Shown here one piece after another: positions 1 to 5,755 of a stretch of DNA of 5,992 bases; position 1 is the stretch's first letter; every line of letters starts with the position of its first letter. Source of the stretch: Actinomycetales bacterium (lineage in GTDB: Bacteria; Actinomycetota; Actinomycetes; Actinomycetales; Microbacteriaceae); assembly GCA_028868555.1 (NCBI GenBank), contig JAGWUG010000059.1:1-5992 (forward strand), read 5' to 3'. The notes under the pieces are model-generated. The model made no database searches, was not told the origin of the DNA, and saw only the letters and a program-made list of their open reading frames with translations. Both the position numbers and the translations under genes were made by a program.

Positions 1-61
1 TTTATAAAGAAACCATAACCAGCCCTAAATAGTTGTTATTCGGCTGAGGTATGCCTTACTT

Positions 62-92
62 TTCACAGGGGCGGATACTTTTGCCTTGTAAT
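62..92 (+). promoter_or_regulatory. Candidate sigma-70-type promoter of the ABC importer operon
   Basis: A -35-like TTCACA (62-67, five of six to TTGACA) and a -10-like TGTAAT (87-92, five of six to TATAAT) are separated by 19 nt, slightly longer than the ideal 17. Transcription would start near position 99. That gives a leader of about 65 nt that contains all the inverted repeats described at 105-139. Alternative -10 boxes (TATGCC at 50-55, GATACT at 74-79) have poorer partners. The 61 bases before it are AT-rich, have no convincing open reading frame, and may hold further control sites. This is pattern matching only. Confidence 0.35.
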
Positions 93-104
93 CATTTTCG
101 ATTG

Positions 105-117
105 CTGGGAAACCCAG
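105..117 (+). repeat. Short inverted repeat in the transporter leader (hairpin 1)
   Basis: CTGGG (105-109) and CCCAG (113-117) are perfect complements around an AAA loop. The right arm shares bases 115-117 with the left arm of the next inverted repeat (115-130), so the two RNA hairpins could not form together. Confidence 0.5.
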
Positions 118-130
118 ACATGGATGTCTG
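115..130. promoter_or_regulatory. Candidate operator: 16-bp near-perfect palindrome
   Basis: CAGACAT (115-121) and ATGTCTG (124-130) are perfect 7-bp arms around a GG centre. The site lies between the proposed promoter and the start codon at 165, where a repressor would block the start of transcription. A 16-bp dyad is a usual size for a dimeric repressor site. The same sequence could act as an RNA hairpin in the leader. The palindrome is plain in the sequence; its role as an operator is inferred. No regulator gene is present in the window. Confidence 0.5.
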
Positions 131-139
131 AACCGGTTC
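130..139. promoter_or_regulatory. Candidate LacI-family-like operator (GAACCGGTTC)
   Basis: GAACCGGTTC is a perfect 10-bp palindrome with a central CG, the general form of LacI/GalR-family operators; the E. coli gluconate operators have a related ACCGGT core. It begins at the last base of the 115-130 dyad and ends 25 nt before the start codon of the binding protein. LacI-family repressors often control sugar ABC importers, which fits the genes downstream. The regulator would have to be encoded elsewhere. Confidence 0.45.
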
Positions 140-142
140 GCC

Positions 143-150
143 AGCAACAA
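143..150 (+). repeat. AGCAACAA core, copy before the binding-protein start
   Basis: AGCAACAA ends 14 nt before the GTG at 165. The same 8-mer ends 14 nt before the ATG at 1215 and occurs again at 1174-1181. Its complement is at 3067-3074. I found no copy inside the coding regions on reading the window by eye. Confidence 0.5.
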
Positions 151-164
151 AATAAGGAGTATTT

Positions 165-1118
165 GTGAAGCACATCACTCGCGTAGTTGCAGCAGCCGGT
201 GCCCTGGCACTCGCCGCAACCACCGCAACCGTCGGCGCAAGCGCCGCTTCGGCAGCAGACCAGCCAGTAATCGGCTTCTCGCCAATCAGCATGCAGATCC
301 CAGCCATGGGCGGCATCTGGGGCGGAGTCCAGGGCTTTGGCGCCTCGCAGGGCCTGAGCGCAATCCTGGCGGACCCTAACTTCAACCCATCGCTTGCAAA
401 CCAGCAGATCACCGGCTGGCTGCGCAACCACCAGGTAAACGGCTGGTGGGCTATCAGCACCGATGGCACCGCACTCTCGTCGGCAATCGCCCTCTCGAGC
501 TCGATGCACATCCCAGGTGTAATCAACACCACCCCAGAGCTCACTGGCCGCAGCAAGCCGCTGCCGGGCATTGCCTACAGCTCGCTGCCATACGCCCAGC
601 TGGGTGAGATTGTTGGCCGCAACCTTGGTAAGTGCATGCTCAAGACCAAGCAGACTCAGGCCGTCTACATTGCTGGTACCGCTGGTGCCGCTGCCGACAA
701 GATCGAGTACGCAGCTGCTGTAAAGGCACTGAAGAAGGTTTCGCCAAAGCTGAGCATCATTGCAACCGTTGCTGGTAACGGCAAGGTTGAGACTGCTCAG
801 ACCGCAGTGTCCAGCTCGCTGCAGGCTCACCCTAAGGTGACCGCATTCCTCGGCCTGTCCGATGAGTCGGCTGTTGGTGCAGTTCAGGCTCTGAAGGCTG
901 CCGGCAAGAAGGCCAGCGCAACCTGTGTCACCGACATCGGTGGCTCGGACCAGGCTGTTGCCCTCTACAAGGCTGGCTCCATCTACGCAATCGGCAAGAT
1001 TGACTTCGAAGGCGACCTCGCTCAGAACATCCTGTGGCTGAAGAAGGCCATGCAGGACCCTGCCAACACCCCTGGTGTTGAGATGTTCACCCCTACCAAG
1101 GAATTCGCTGGTAAGTAG
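165..1118 (+). CDS. ABC importer substrate-binding protein, CUT2 / Peripla_BP_4 type
   Basis: This is an exported binding protein of 317 residues that captures a solute outside the membrane and delivers it to the permease at 1215-2252. The GTG start is preceded by AAGGAG (154-159) at 5 nt. The protein opens with a typical Sec signal: K2 and R6, a hydrophobic Ala-rich stretch, then ASA and ASA motifs, with cleavage likely after residue 30. No lipobox cysteine is present; the only cysteines are at 157 and 254. The mature part starts VIGFSP and shows the two-lobe pattern of sugar/autoinducer-type binding proteins, with a TAFLGLSDESAVGAVQALKAAG segment split across the second lobe followed by the DIGGSDQA region. 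The first lobe is rich in Trp (52, 85, 94, 95), which could stack on a ring-shaped ligand. The ligand cannot be named; sugars are the commonest for the family. It is the first gene of the importer operon and is followed by a hairpin. Confidence 0.9.
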   Translation: MKHITRVVAAAGALALAATTATVGASAASAADQPVIGFSPISMQIPAMGGIWGGVQGFGASQGLSAILADPNFNPSLANQQITGWLRNHQVNGWWAISTDGTALSSAIALSSSMHIPGVINTTPELTGRSKPLPGIAYSSLPYAQLGEIVGRNLGKCMLKTKQTQAVYIAGTAGAAADKIEYAAAVKALKKVSPKLSIIATVAGNGKVETAQTAVSSSLQAHPKVTAFLGLSDESAVGAVQALKAAGKKASATCVTDIGGSDQAVALYKAGSIYAIGKIDFEGDLAQNILWLKKAMQDPANTPGVEMFTPTKEFAGK

Positions 1119-1122
1119 TCTC

Positions 1123-1171
1123 AAAGGTGTGCCCCTAGGCGTGAAAACCTAGGGGCTTCACCTTTTCTTTT
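1123..1171 (+). terminator. Intra-operon terminator / attenuating hairpin
   Basis: AAAGGTG (1123-1129) plus GCCCCTAGG (1131-1139) pair with CCTAGGGGC (1148-1156) plus CACCTTT (1159-1165). This gives 16 base pairs with a small internal loop (1 against 2 nt) and an 8-nt apical loop. A T-rich run (TTTT C TTTT, 1163-1171) follows. This has the full form of an intrinsic terminator, 4 nt after the binding-protein stop. Because no convincing new promoter is seen before the permease, partial read-through is likely. The hairpin would also protect the 3' end of the binding-protein mRNA, the usual way to make binding protein in excess of the membrane parts. Confidence 0.8.
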
Positions 1172-1202
1172 GAAGCAACAACCTCTTTTAGAAGCAACAA
1201 GT
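1171..1202 (+). repeat. Direct repeat of GAAGCAACAA before the permease gene
   Basis: Two exact copies of GAAGCAACAA lie at 1172-1181 and 1191-1200, 19 bp apart start to start, between the attenuating hairpin and the permease start. With flanking bases, TGAAGCAACAA (1171-1181) and GAAGCAACAAGT (1191-1202) are each perfectly complementary to a segment after the ATPase gene (3065-3077). Confidence 0.65.
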
Positions 1203-1214
1203 AGGTCAAAAAAA

Positions 1215-2252
1215 ATGCGCAAACCCGACTCCCTTTCCCTCCTGCTGTTTGTGCGCAGCTGGGGAATTGTTATCCTCTTCGCACTGCTCTGGGGTGCGTT
1301 TAGCATCTGGGGCTTCCCAATCTTCGGCACCTTCGTCAACTTCTCGGTGATCCTCCAGGGTGCTGCAATCAGCACTATCTTCGCGGCGGCAATCGCGATG
1401 GGAGTCTTCTCTGGAGTGCTCGACCTGTCGGTTCCTGGAACCGCAGCTCTTTCATCGGTGCTGCTAGCAAAGTGCCTGCTCAGCGGAGTGCCAATGTGGC
1501 TCTCGTTCGTGGTGGCAATCGCCGCCGCAGTCGTTGTGGGTCTTTTCAACTCGTTCTTCACGCTGCGCGGCATCAACCCGCTGGCAGTGACCATCGGAAC
1601 GCTCTCCATCACCACCGGTGCGGCCGCACTGATCACCACCGGTCCCCCACTGTACGGATTTACTCCGATGGACTGGCTGGCCACCAACCTCTACTTCGGC
1701 CTTCCAGCGATGTTCTATGTGGCACTGGTGATCTACATCATCGGAACCGTCTTCCTCACTCAGACCCGTGGCGGTGGCCGCTTCATGGCTGCCGGTGGTA
1801 ACGCCGAGGCGCTGCGTCGCTCTGGTGTGAACGCCAACCTCTACAAGGTCCTGGGCTTCGTTCTCTCGGCCGGCCTGGCCGGCGTGGCAGGTATTGTCAC
1901 CACCGCCTACACCACCCAGGGAAACCCAGCCGCAGCAACTGACTCGCTGTTCACCGGTCTTACCGCTGTTGCTCTTTCGGGCATCTCGCTGGCCGGTGGC
2001 CGTGGTTCGCTGCCAAAGGTAATGGTTGGTGCTTTGGTTATCGCCGAGATCACCTCCATCCTCAATATCAAGAACATCCAGCCATTCTGGGGAATCGTAA
2101 TCACCGGTGCCCTGCTGATTGGTGCTCTGTACCTCGAGATGACCATTCAGAAGCAGGTTTCCAAGCGCGTGGTTGAAGCCAAGAACGCTGAACGTCAGGC
2201 TTCGCATCTGGCCGAGACCGCAGCCATCAACATTCAGAAAGAGGCCAAGTAA
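1215..2252 (+). CDS. ABC importer permease, CUT2 / RbsC-like (BPD_transp_2)
   Basis: This 345-residue integral membrane protein forms the channel of the importer, probably as a homodimer. It has about eight to ten hydrophobic segments, the first near residues 16-33. Family landmarks are GVLDLSVPG around residues 67-75 (compare GGIDLSVG in RbsC), the cytoplasmic coupling segment AAGGNAEALRRSGVN (192-206) that contacts the ATPase, and a GGRGSLPKVMVGA stretch before the last membrane helices. A charged tail of about 35 residues ends the protein in the cytoplasm. I chose ATG at 1215, which has a weak TAGG 9 nt upstream. An in-frame TTG at 1170 would add 15 residues, but it lies in the T-tract of the preceding hairpin with no ribosome binding site. 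The weak site suggests poor or controlled translation. The stop codon directly abuts the ATPase start, so the two genes are probably translated together. Confidence 0.9.
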   Translation: MRKPDSLSLLLFVRSWGIVILFALLWGAFSIWGFPIFGTFVNFSVILQGAAISTIFAAAIAMGVFSGVLDLSVPGTAALSSVLLAKCLLSGVPMWLSFVVAIAAAVVVGLFNSFFTLRGINPLAVTIGTLSITTGAAALITTGPPLYGFTPMDWLATNLYFGLPAMFYVALVIYIIGTVFLTQTRGGGRFMAAGGNAEALRRSGVNANLYKVLGFVLSAGLAGVAGIVTTAYTTQGNPAAATDSLFTGLTAVALSGISLAGGRGSLPKVMVGALVIAEITSILNIKNIQPFWGIVITGALLIGALYLEMTIQKQVSKRVVEAKNAERQASHLAETAAINIQKEAK

Positions 2253-3038
2253 ATGGCAAACACAAGCGAATACGCTCTCTCGCTTGAGGGCATTGACCTC
2301 TACTACGGCTACGTTCGTGCACTGAACAACATCAACCTGAACGTTGCCCCTGGCGAGTGTGTTGCACTCCTCGGAGACAACGGTGCCGGTAAGTCCACGC
2401 TGCTAAAGGTGATCTCCGGTGCTCACAAGCCAAGCCACGGCACCATCAAGGTTCACGGCAAGGCAGTTGAGTTCCACAACCCAAAGGACTCCGCTAACGC
2501 CGGAATTGAGATGGTCTACCAGGACCTGGCTCTGGTTGACGCTCAGGACACCGCCACCAACCTGCTGCTCGGCAAGGAGATCCTGCGCAAGGGCATCCTT
2601 GGAATGCTTGGCTTTGTTGACCGCAAGGCAATGCGTGAAGAGGCCAAGCGCGAGGTGGCTCAGCTGGGTGTGAAGATCGATACCCTCACCCGTCCGGTTG
2701 AAATGCTCTCGGGTGGCCAGCGTCAGGGTGTTGCCCTGGCCCGCTCGGCCGTGCGCGTTGCCAAGAAGGCGCAGGGAATCCTGCTGCTCGACGAGCCAAC
2801 CGCTGCACTCGGCTACGAGCAGAAGGTAATGGTTGAGCAGATGATCAAGCGCATGTCTGCAAACAACATTGCCGTTGTGCTGGTTACTCACGACCTGCCG
2901 CTGGCATTCTCCACCGCCGACCGCATGGTGGTTCTGAACCGCAGCCGCAAGGTTGCCGACATTGCCACCAAGGACACCACCAACGACCAGATTGTTGGTT
3001 GGATCACCGGTGCCCGCGACTCCATGGAGAACATGTAG
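2253..3038 (+). CDS. ABC importer ATP-binding protein, single-domain FrcA-like
   Basis: This 261-residue cytoplasmic ATPase powers the importer. It shows all motifs of an ABC domain in order: Walker A GDNGAGKST (41-49), Q-loop at Q90 in VYQD, signature LSGGQ (152-156), Walker B ILLLDE (176-181) and switch His213 in VTHD. The segment after Walker B reads PTAALG rather than the common SALD form; this AALG form is usual for single-domain CUT2 ATPases as far as I recall. RbsA/XylG-type CUT2 ATPases are about 500 residues with two ABC halves. This one has one half, as in FrcA, so it should act as a homodimer with two working sites. The ATG follows the permease stop with no gap, and its ribosome binding site AGAAAGAGG (2236-2244) lies inside the end of the permease gene. 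The substrate is not shown by the sequence. Confidence 0.92.
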   Translation: MANTSEYALSLEGIDLYYGYVRALNNINLNVAPGECVALLGDNGAGKSTLLKVISGAHKPSHGTIKVHGKAVEFHNPKDSANAGIEMVYQDLALVDAQDTATNLLLGKEILRKGILGMLGFVDRKAMREEAKREVAQLGVKIDTLTRPVEMLSGGQRQGVALARSAVRVAKKAQGILLLDEPTAALGYEQKVMVEQMIKRMSANNIAVVLVTHDLPLAFSTADRMVVLNRSRKVADIATKDTTNDQIVGWITGARDSMENM

Positions 3039-3064
3039 CGCACTTGCGTTAGGCGCAAACTAAA

Positions 3065-3077
3065 ACTTGTTGCTTCA
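3065..3077 (-). repeat. Inverted copy of the GAAGCAACAA repeat after the ATPase gene
   Basis: ACTTGTTGCTTCA lies in the 3' untranslated part of the operon, just before the terminator hairpin at 3086. Bases 3065-3076 are the exact complement of 1191-1202 (12 nt), and 3067-3077 of 1171-1181 (11 nt). A weak local stem, CTTGT (3066-3070) with ACAAG (3077-3081), would put TGCTTC in a loop. The function is unknown. Confidence 0.6.
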
Positions 3078-3085
3078 CAAGCCAA

Positions 3086-3117
3086 AAGGCCGACACTCAT
3101 CGAGTGTCGGCCTTGTT
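3086..3117. terminator. Bidirectional terminator between convergent genes
   Basis: AAGGCCGACACTC (3086-3098) and GAGTGTCGGCCTT (3102-3114) form a perfect 13-bp stem with a 3-nt ATC loop. On the + strand TTGTTGGTT follows. On the - strand the stem is followed by TTTT (complement of 3084-3087). It lies between the ends of the ATPase gene (3038) and the - strand threonine ammonia-lyase gene (3132) and could end transcripts from both sides. Confidence 0.85.
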
Positions 3118-3131
3118 GGTTAAGTGAGAAG

Positions 3132-4385
3132 TTACTCCACGCGGGCTTCGTTTTGACGTGGGTTCAGGCCGGCTTCCTTGAGAGCCTTGAGCACGCGCTT
3201 GGTGTGTTCGTGACCGCCGGTCTCAACCGCAACATTTAGCTCCACAGCACTGATCTGGAACGCATTGCCGTGACGAGTGTGCAGCACCTCAACCACGTTT
3301 GCACCGGCATCGGCGATTGCCTGGGCGGTACGCACCAGCTGACCTGGGCGGTCCGGCAGCATCACACTGATGTTGATGAAACGCTCCGATGCAGCCAGAC
3401 CGTGCTGGATGACCTTCTGGAGCAGCAGTGGGTCGATGTTGCCGCCCGAGAGGATGGCAACGGTGGTTCCCTTTGGCTTGATGGCTCCGCTCATTAGGGC
3501 TGCGACCGGAACTGCGCCGGCAGGCTCAACCACCTGTTTGGAACGCTCTAGCAGGGTCAGGATGGCCTTGGCAATCTCGTTCTCGGTTACGGTGACAACC
3601 TTGTCGATGTGCTGGCGGATGAGCTCAAACGGGATGTGACCCGGCTTGGAAACCGCGATTCCGTCGGCGATGGTCGGCTGGATCTGAATCTCAACCTCTT
3701 TGCCGGCCTTCAGGCTTGGCGGGTAGGCGGCCGCGTTCTCGCTCTGAACACCGATGACCTTCACCTTGCGACCCTGACGGGCGGCCTCCAACTTGGCGGC
3801 AACGGCCACACCTGCGGCAAGTCCACCGCCACCGATGGCAACGATGATGGTCTGAACATCCTGAACCTGCTCAAATACCTCTAGGGCAACGGTTCCCTGA
3901 CCGGTGATGACGTCGATGTTGTCGAACGGCGCGATGAAGACCGAGTGGGTCTCGCGCGAGAATTCCTGGGCGGCCTTGAGCGCCTCGGCAAAGTTGGCAC
4001 CAACCAGCACAACCTCGGCTCCGTAGCCGCGGGTTGCCTGCACCTTTGGCAAACTAGCGCCAACTGGCATGAAGATGGTGGCCTTGATGCCAAGCTTGCT
4101 GGCCGCAAGCGCAACACCCTGGGCGTGATTTCCCGCCGATGCAGCTACTACGCCGCGAGCCTTCTCCTCGGCGGTGAGCTTGGAGATGCGGTTGAATGCG
4201 CCACGAAGCTTGTAGGCGCCGGTGCGCTGCAGGTTCTCGGCCTTGAGGAATACATCAACGCCGGTGAGCTCGGTCAGGTAGTTGCTGTGCAGCACGGGAG
4301 TCTGAATGGCAATCTGGGCCACATTCTCGCGGGCAGCCTGGAAATCTTCCAGGGTGGGCGCAAGTACTGGCGCATGGCTTGTCAT
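3132..4385 (-). CDS. ilvA: Threonine ammonia-lyase (threonine dehydratase), ACT-domain medium form
   Basis: This cytoplasmic PLP enzyme deaminates L-threonine to 2-oxobutanoate and ammonia, the first committed step toward isoleucine. Numbered from ATG at 4385 it has 417 residues. Landmarks are the PLP lysine K59 in GAYKLRGA, SAGNHAQG (83-90), the glycine loop GGGGL (185-189) that holds the PLP phosphate, and SGGN (313-316) near the ring nitrogen. A C-terminal ACT domain (about 335-405, with DRPGQL at 345-350) would bind an effector amino acid. One ACT domain and about 400 residues match the medium form; E. coli IlvA is about 514 residues with two ACT-like units, and TdcB has none. The reading frame extends 32 codons further upstream, but ATG 4385 has GAAAGAGG (4391-4398) 5 nt away and the longer start would overlap the divergent gene. 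No other ilv genes are nearby. Catabolic use of threonine or serine cannot be excluded. Confidence 0.92.
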   Translation of the reverse strand: MTSHAPVLAPTLEDFQAARENVAQIAIQTPVLHSNYLTELTGVDVFLKAENLQRTGAYKLRGAFNRISKLTAEEKARGVVAASAGNHAQGVALAASKLGIKATIFMPVGASLPKVQATRGYGAEVVLVGANFAEALKAAQEFSRETHSVFIAPFDNIDVITGQGTVALEVFEQVQDVQTIIVAIGGGGLAAGVAVAAKLEAARQGRKVKVIGVQSENAAAYPPSLKAGKEVEIQIQPTIADGIAVSKPGHIPFELIRQHIDKVVTVTENEIAKAILTLLERSKQVVEPAGAVPVAALMSGAIKPKGTTVAILSGGNIDPLLLQKVIQHGLAASERFINISVMLPDRPGQLVRTAQAIADAGANVVEVLHTRHGNAFQISAVELNVAVETGGHEHTKRVLKALKEAGLNPRQNEARVE

Positions 4386-4441
4386 CGGTGCCTCTTTCGT
4401 GGGGCTAGTCTTGTGTAAAAGTTTACCTTCAGGGAGTTTTA
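4386..4441. promoter_or_regulatory. Divergent promoter region with palindrome GTAAA-AG-TTTAC
   Basis: These 56 bp must hold both promoters and both ribosome binding sites: GAAAGAGG on the - strand (4391-4398) and AGGGAG on the + strand (4431-4436). A 12-bp palindrome, GTAAAAGTTTAC (4415-4426), sits in the only AT-rich part. It supplies a -10-like TGTAAA on the + strand (4414-4419) and TAAACT on the - strand (4425-4420). The symmetry may simply reflect back-to-back -10 boxes, or it may be a shared operator. I see no clear -35 boxes. Confidence 0.4.
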
Positions 4442-5680
4442 GTGCTTGAGTTGAGCGCCGCAGAAGCACGGATGCTGGCACTTAGTGGCCTGGGTATGCG
4501 CGGGGTTCCAACCGCCCACGGTGGCAAAGCAACGGCCGCCGATGCCCTCCGGCACCTTGGTCTCTTCCAGATTGACAGCGTGAACGTTTTTGAGCGCGCC
4601 CACTACATGCCCGCCTTCAGCCGCGTTGGCGCCTACGACAAGGATGCCCTTGGGCTCTTCAAGCCGCTGAATGCCGGTGACCGCTCAGAATTCGTGGAGT
4701 ATTGGGCGCACGAGGCATCGGTGATTTTGACCGAGGACCTGCCGCTCTACAAGTGGCGCATGGACAAGGCCAAGAACACCAAGGGGCGAACCTGGCAGTT
4801 TCTGGAGGCCAACCGCGATCTGAGCCACTGGATTGTGGCTGAGCTGAATGCCCGCGGCCCGCTGAGCGTGACCGAGCTGGATCACGACCGCAACAAGCGC
4901 AAGGGCACCTGGTGGGGCTGGAGCGATGTGAAGCGCGTGCTGGAGGCCATGTTCATGTTTGGTGAGCTCACCAGCGCTGGGCGCGACAACTTCAGTCGTC
5001 GCTATGCGCTTCCTGAGCAGGTGCTCCCCCAGAGCGTGATTGAGCGCCTGGCCACCGCCGACAACCTGGAGAGCCGCAAGACGCTGCTGCGCCAGGCCAT
5101 CAACGTGCTGGCCGTTGCCAACGTCAAAGACCTAAACGACTATCACCGACAGTGGGGCACCTACAGCAAGCCGGAGTTTGACCGCGCGGTGGCCGACCTC
5201 GTTGAGGAAGGGACGCTTACTCCGGTGAAGGTGCCGGGCTGGAAGGACAAGCACTTTGCCGGTCCACGTGCGCTGCGCGAGCTGGAGGAAGCCACTCCGG
5301 GCAGCAACCCGACCACCATTCTGAGCCCGTTTGATCCGGTGGTTTGGAACCGCGACCGCGCAACTCGCCTGTTTGATTTCGACTACAAGATTGAGATCTA
5401 CGTGCCGCAGGACAAGCGCGTCTTCGGCTACTACAGCCTGCCCATCCTGCATAACCGCAAACTGGTTGGCCGCATCGACCTCAAAAGCGACCGCCAAGCA
5501 GGCATTCTCGTTTCGCAGGCGGCCTGGGCCGAAGAGTGGGCCGACGCCAAGCAGATTGACTCTATTGCGGCGGGCCTGGCCAAGAACCTGCGTGAGGCGC
5601 AGAAGTGGCAGGGGTTAGCCAGCATTCGGGTTGAGCCGGCCGGCACCTTGAGCGCGGCGCTGAAGGCTGCGCTGGCATAG
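4442..5680 (+). CDS. YcaQ-like winged-helix (HTH_42) protein, probable DNA glycosylase
   Basis: This 412-residue protein matches the HTH_42 (PF06224) family in length; E. coli YcaQ is about 410. Family members are DNA glycosylases that remove alkylated bases and unhook interstrand crosslinks, built from tandem winged-helix units. The N-terminal region has LGLFQIDSVNVFERAH (39-54), with Q43-I44-D45 at the place of the catalytic motif. From what I recall, YcaQ-like members carry Q-x-D there and AlkZ-like members Q-x-Q, so this looks YcaQ-like. The C-terminal part keeps the conserved LSPFDPVVWNRDRA (294-307), FDY (313-315), IEIYVP (317-322), GYYSLP (329-334) and VGRIDLKSDR blocks. The GTG start has AGGGAG (4431-4436) at 5 nt. 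It is divergent from ilvA, with no shared function evident. No nearby natural-product cluster or self-resistance context is seen, so general repair is the likelier role. The family call is firm; the activity is inferred. Confidence 0.85.
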   Translation: MLELSAAEARMLALSGLGMRGVPTAHGGKATAADALRHLGLFQIDSVNVFERAHYMPAFSRVGAYDKDALGLFKPLNAGDRSEFVEYWAHEASVILTEDLPLYKWRMDKAKNTKGRTWQFLEANRDLSHWIVAELNARGPLSVTELDHDRNKRKGTWWGWSDVKRVLEAMFMFGELTSAGRDNFSRRYALPEQVLPQSVIERLATADNLESRKTLLRQAINVLAVANVKDLNDYHRQWGTYSKPEFDRAVADLVEEGTLTPVKVPGWKDKHFAGPRALRELEEATPGSNPTTILSPFDPVVWNRDRATRLFDFDYKIEIYVPQDKRVFGYYSLPILHNRKLVGRIDLKSDRQAGILVSQAAWAEEWADAKQIDSIAAGLAKNLREAQKWQGLASIRVEPAGTLSAALKAALA

Positions 5681-5755
5681 TTACTATCGCTCGGCGGTAT
5701 GCCCTGCCCAGCCTTGGCGCGGGTAGCCTAAAACCAAAGATGCTTAGGAGCCGCC

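Noticed and set aside
63..1124. A 353-codon open frame on the - strand opposite the binding-protein gene
   Set aside because: It is antisense to a gene with a clear signal peptide and family pattern, has no ribosome binding site or recognisable domain, and results from the codon bias of the true gene.
1170..1214. TTG start for the permease at 1170
   Set aside because: It lies in the T-tract of the hairpin with no ribosome binding site; ATG 1215 gives a better N-terminus.
1464..2207. A 247-codon open frame on the - strand opposite the permease gene
   Set aside because: It has low-complexity His/Gly/Asp-rich content typical of a shadow frame and is fully inside a well-supported permease gene.
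3044..3058. Small stem TTGCG / CGCAA just after the ATPase stop
   Set aside because: It is only five base pairs with no T-run, and the strong stem at 3086-3114 explains termination.
3945..4418. A 157-codon + strand frame opposite ilvA
   Set aside because: It is antisense to conserved PLP-enzyme motifs and has no family pattern of its own.
4386..4481. Upstream extension of the ilvA start to 4481
   Set aside because: It would overlap the divergent gene by 40 nt, has no ribosome binding site, and adds residues unlike the family, while ATG 4385 has a good site.
5677..5687. Palindrome ATAGT-T-ACTAT at the end of the YcaQ-like gene
   Set aside because: It has short AT-rich arms, a one-base loop and no T-run, so it is too weak to call a terminator.
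5724..5729. TAGCCT as a -10 box for the UPF0303 gene
   Set aside because: It fits the loose TAnnnT form, but no -35 partner is visible at the right distance, so it was not listed as a feature.
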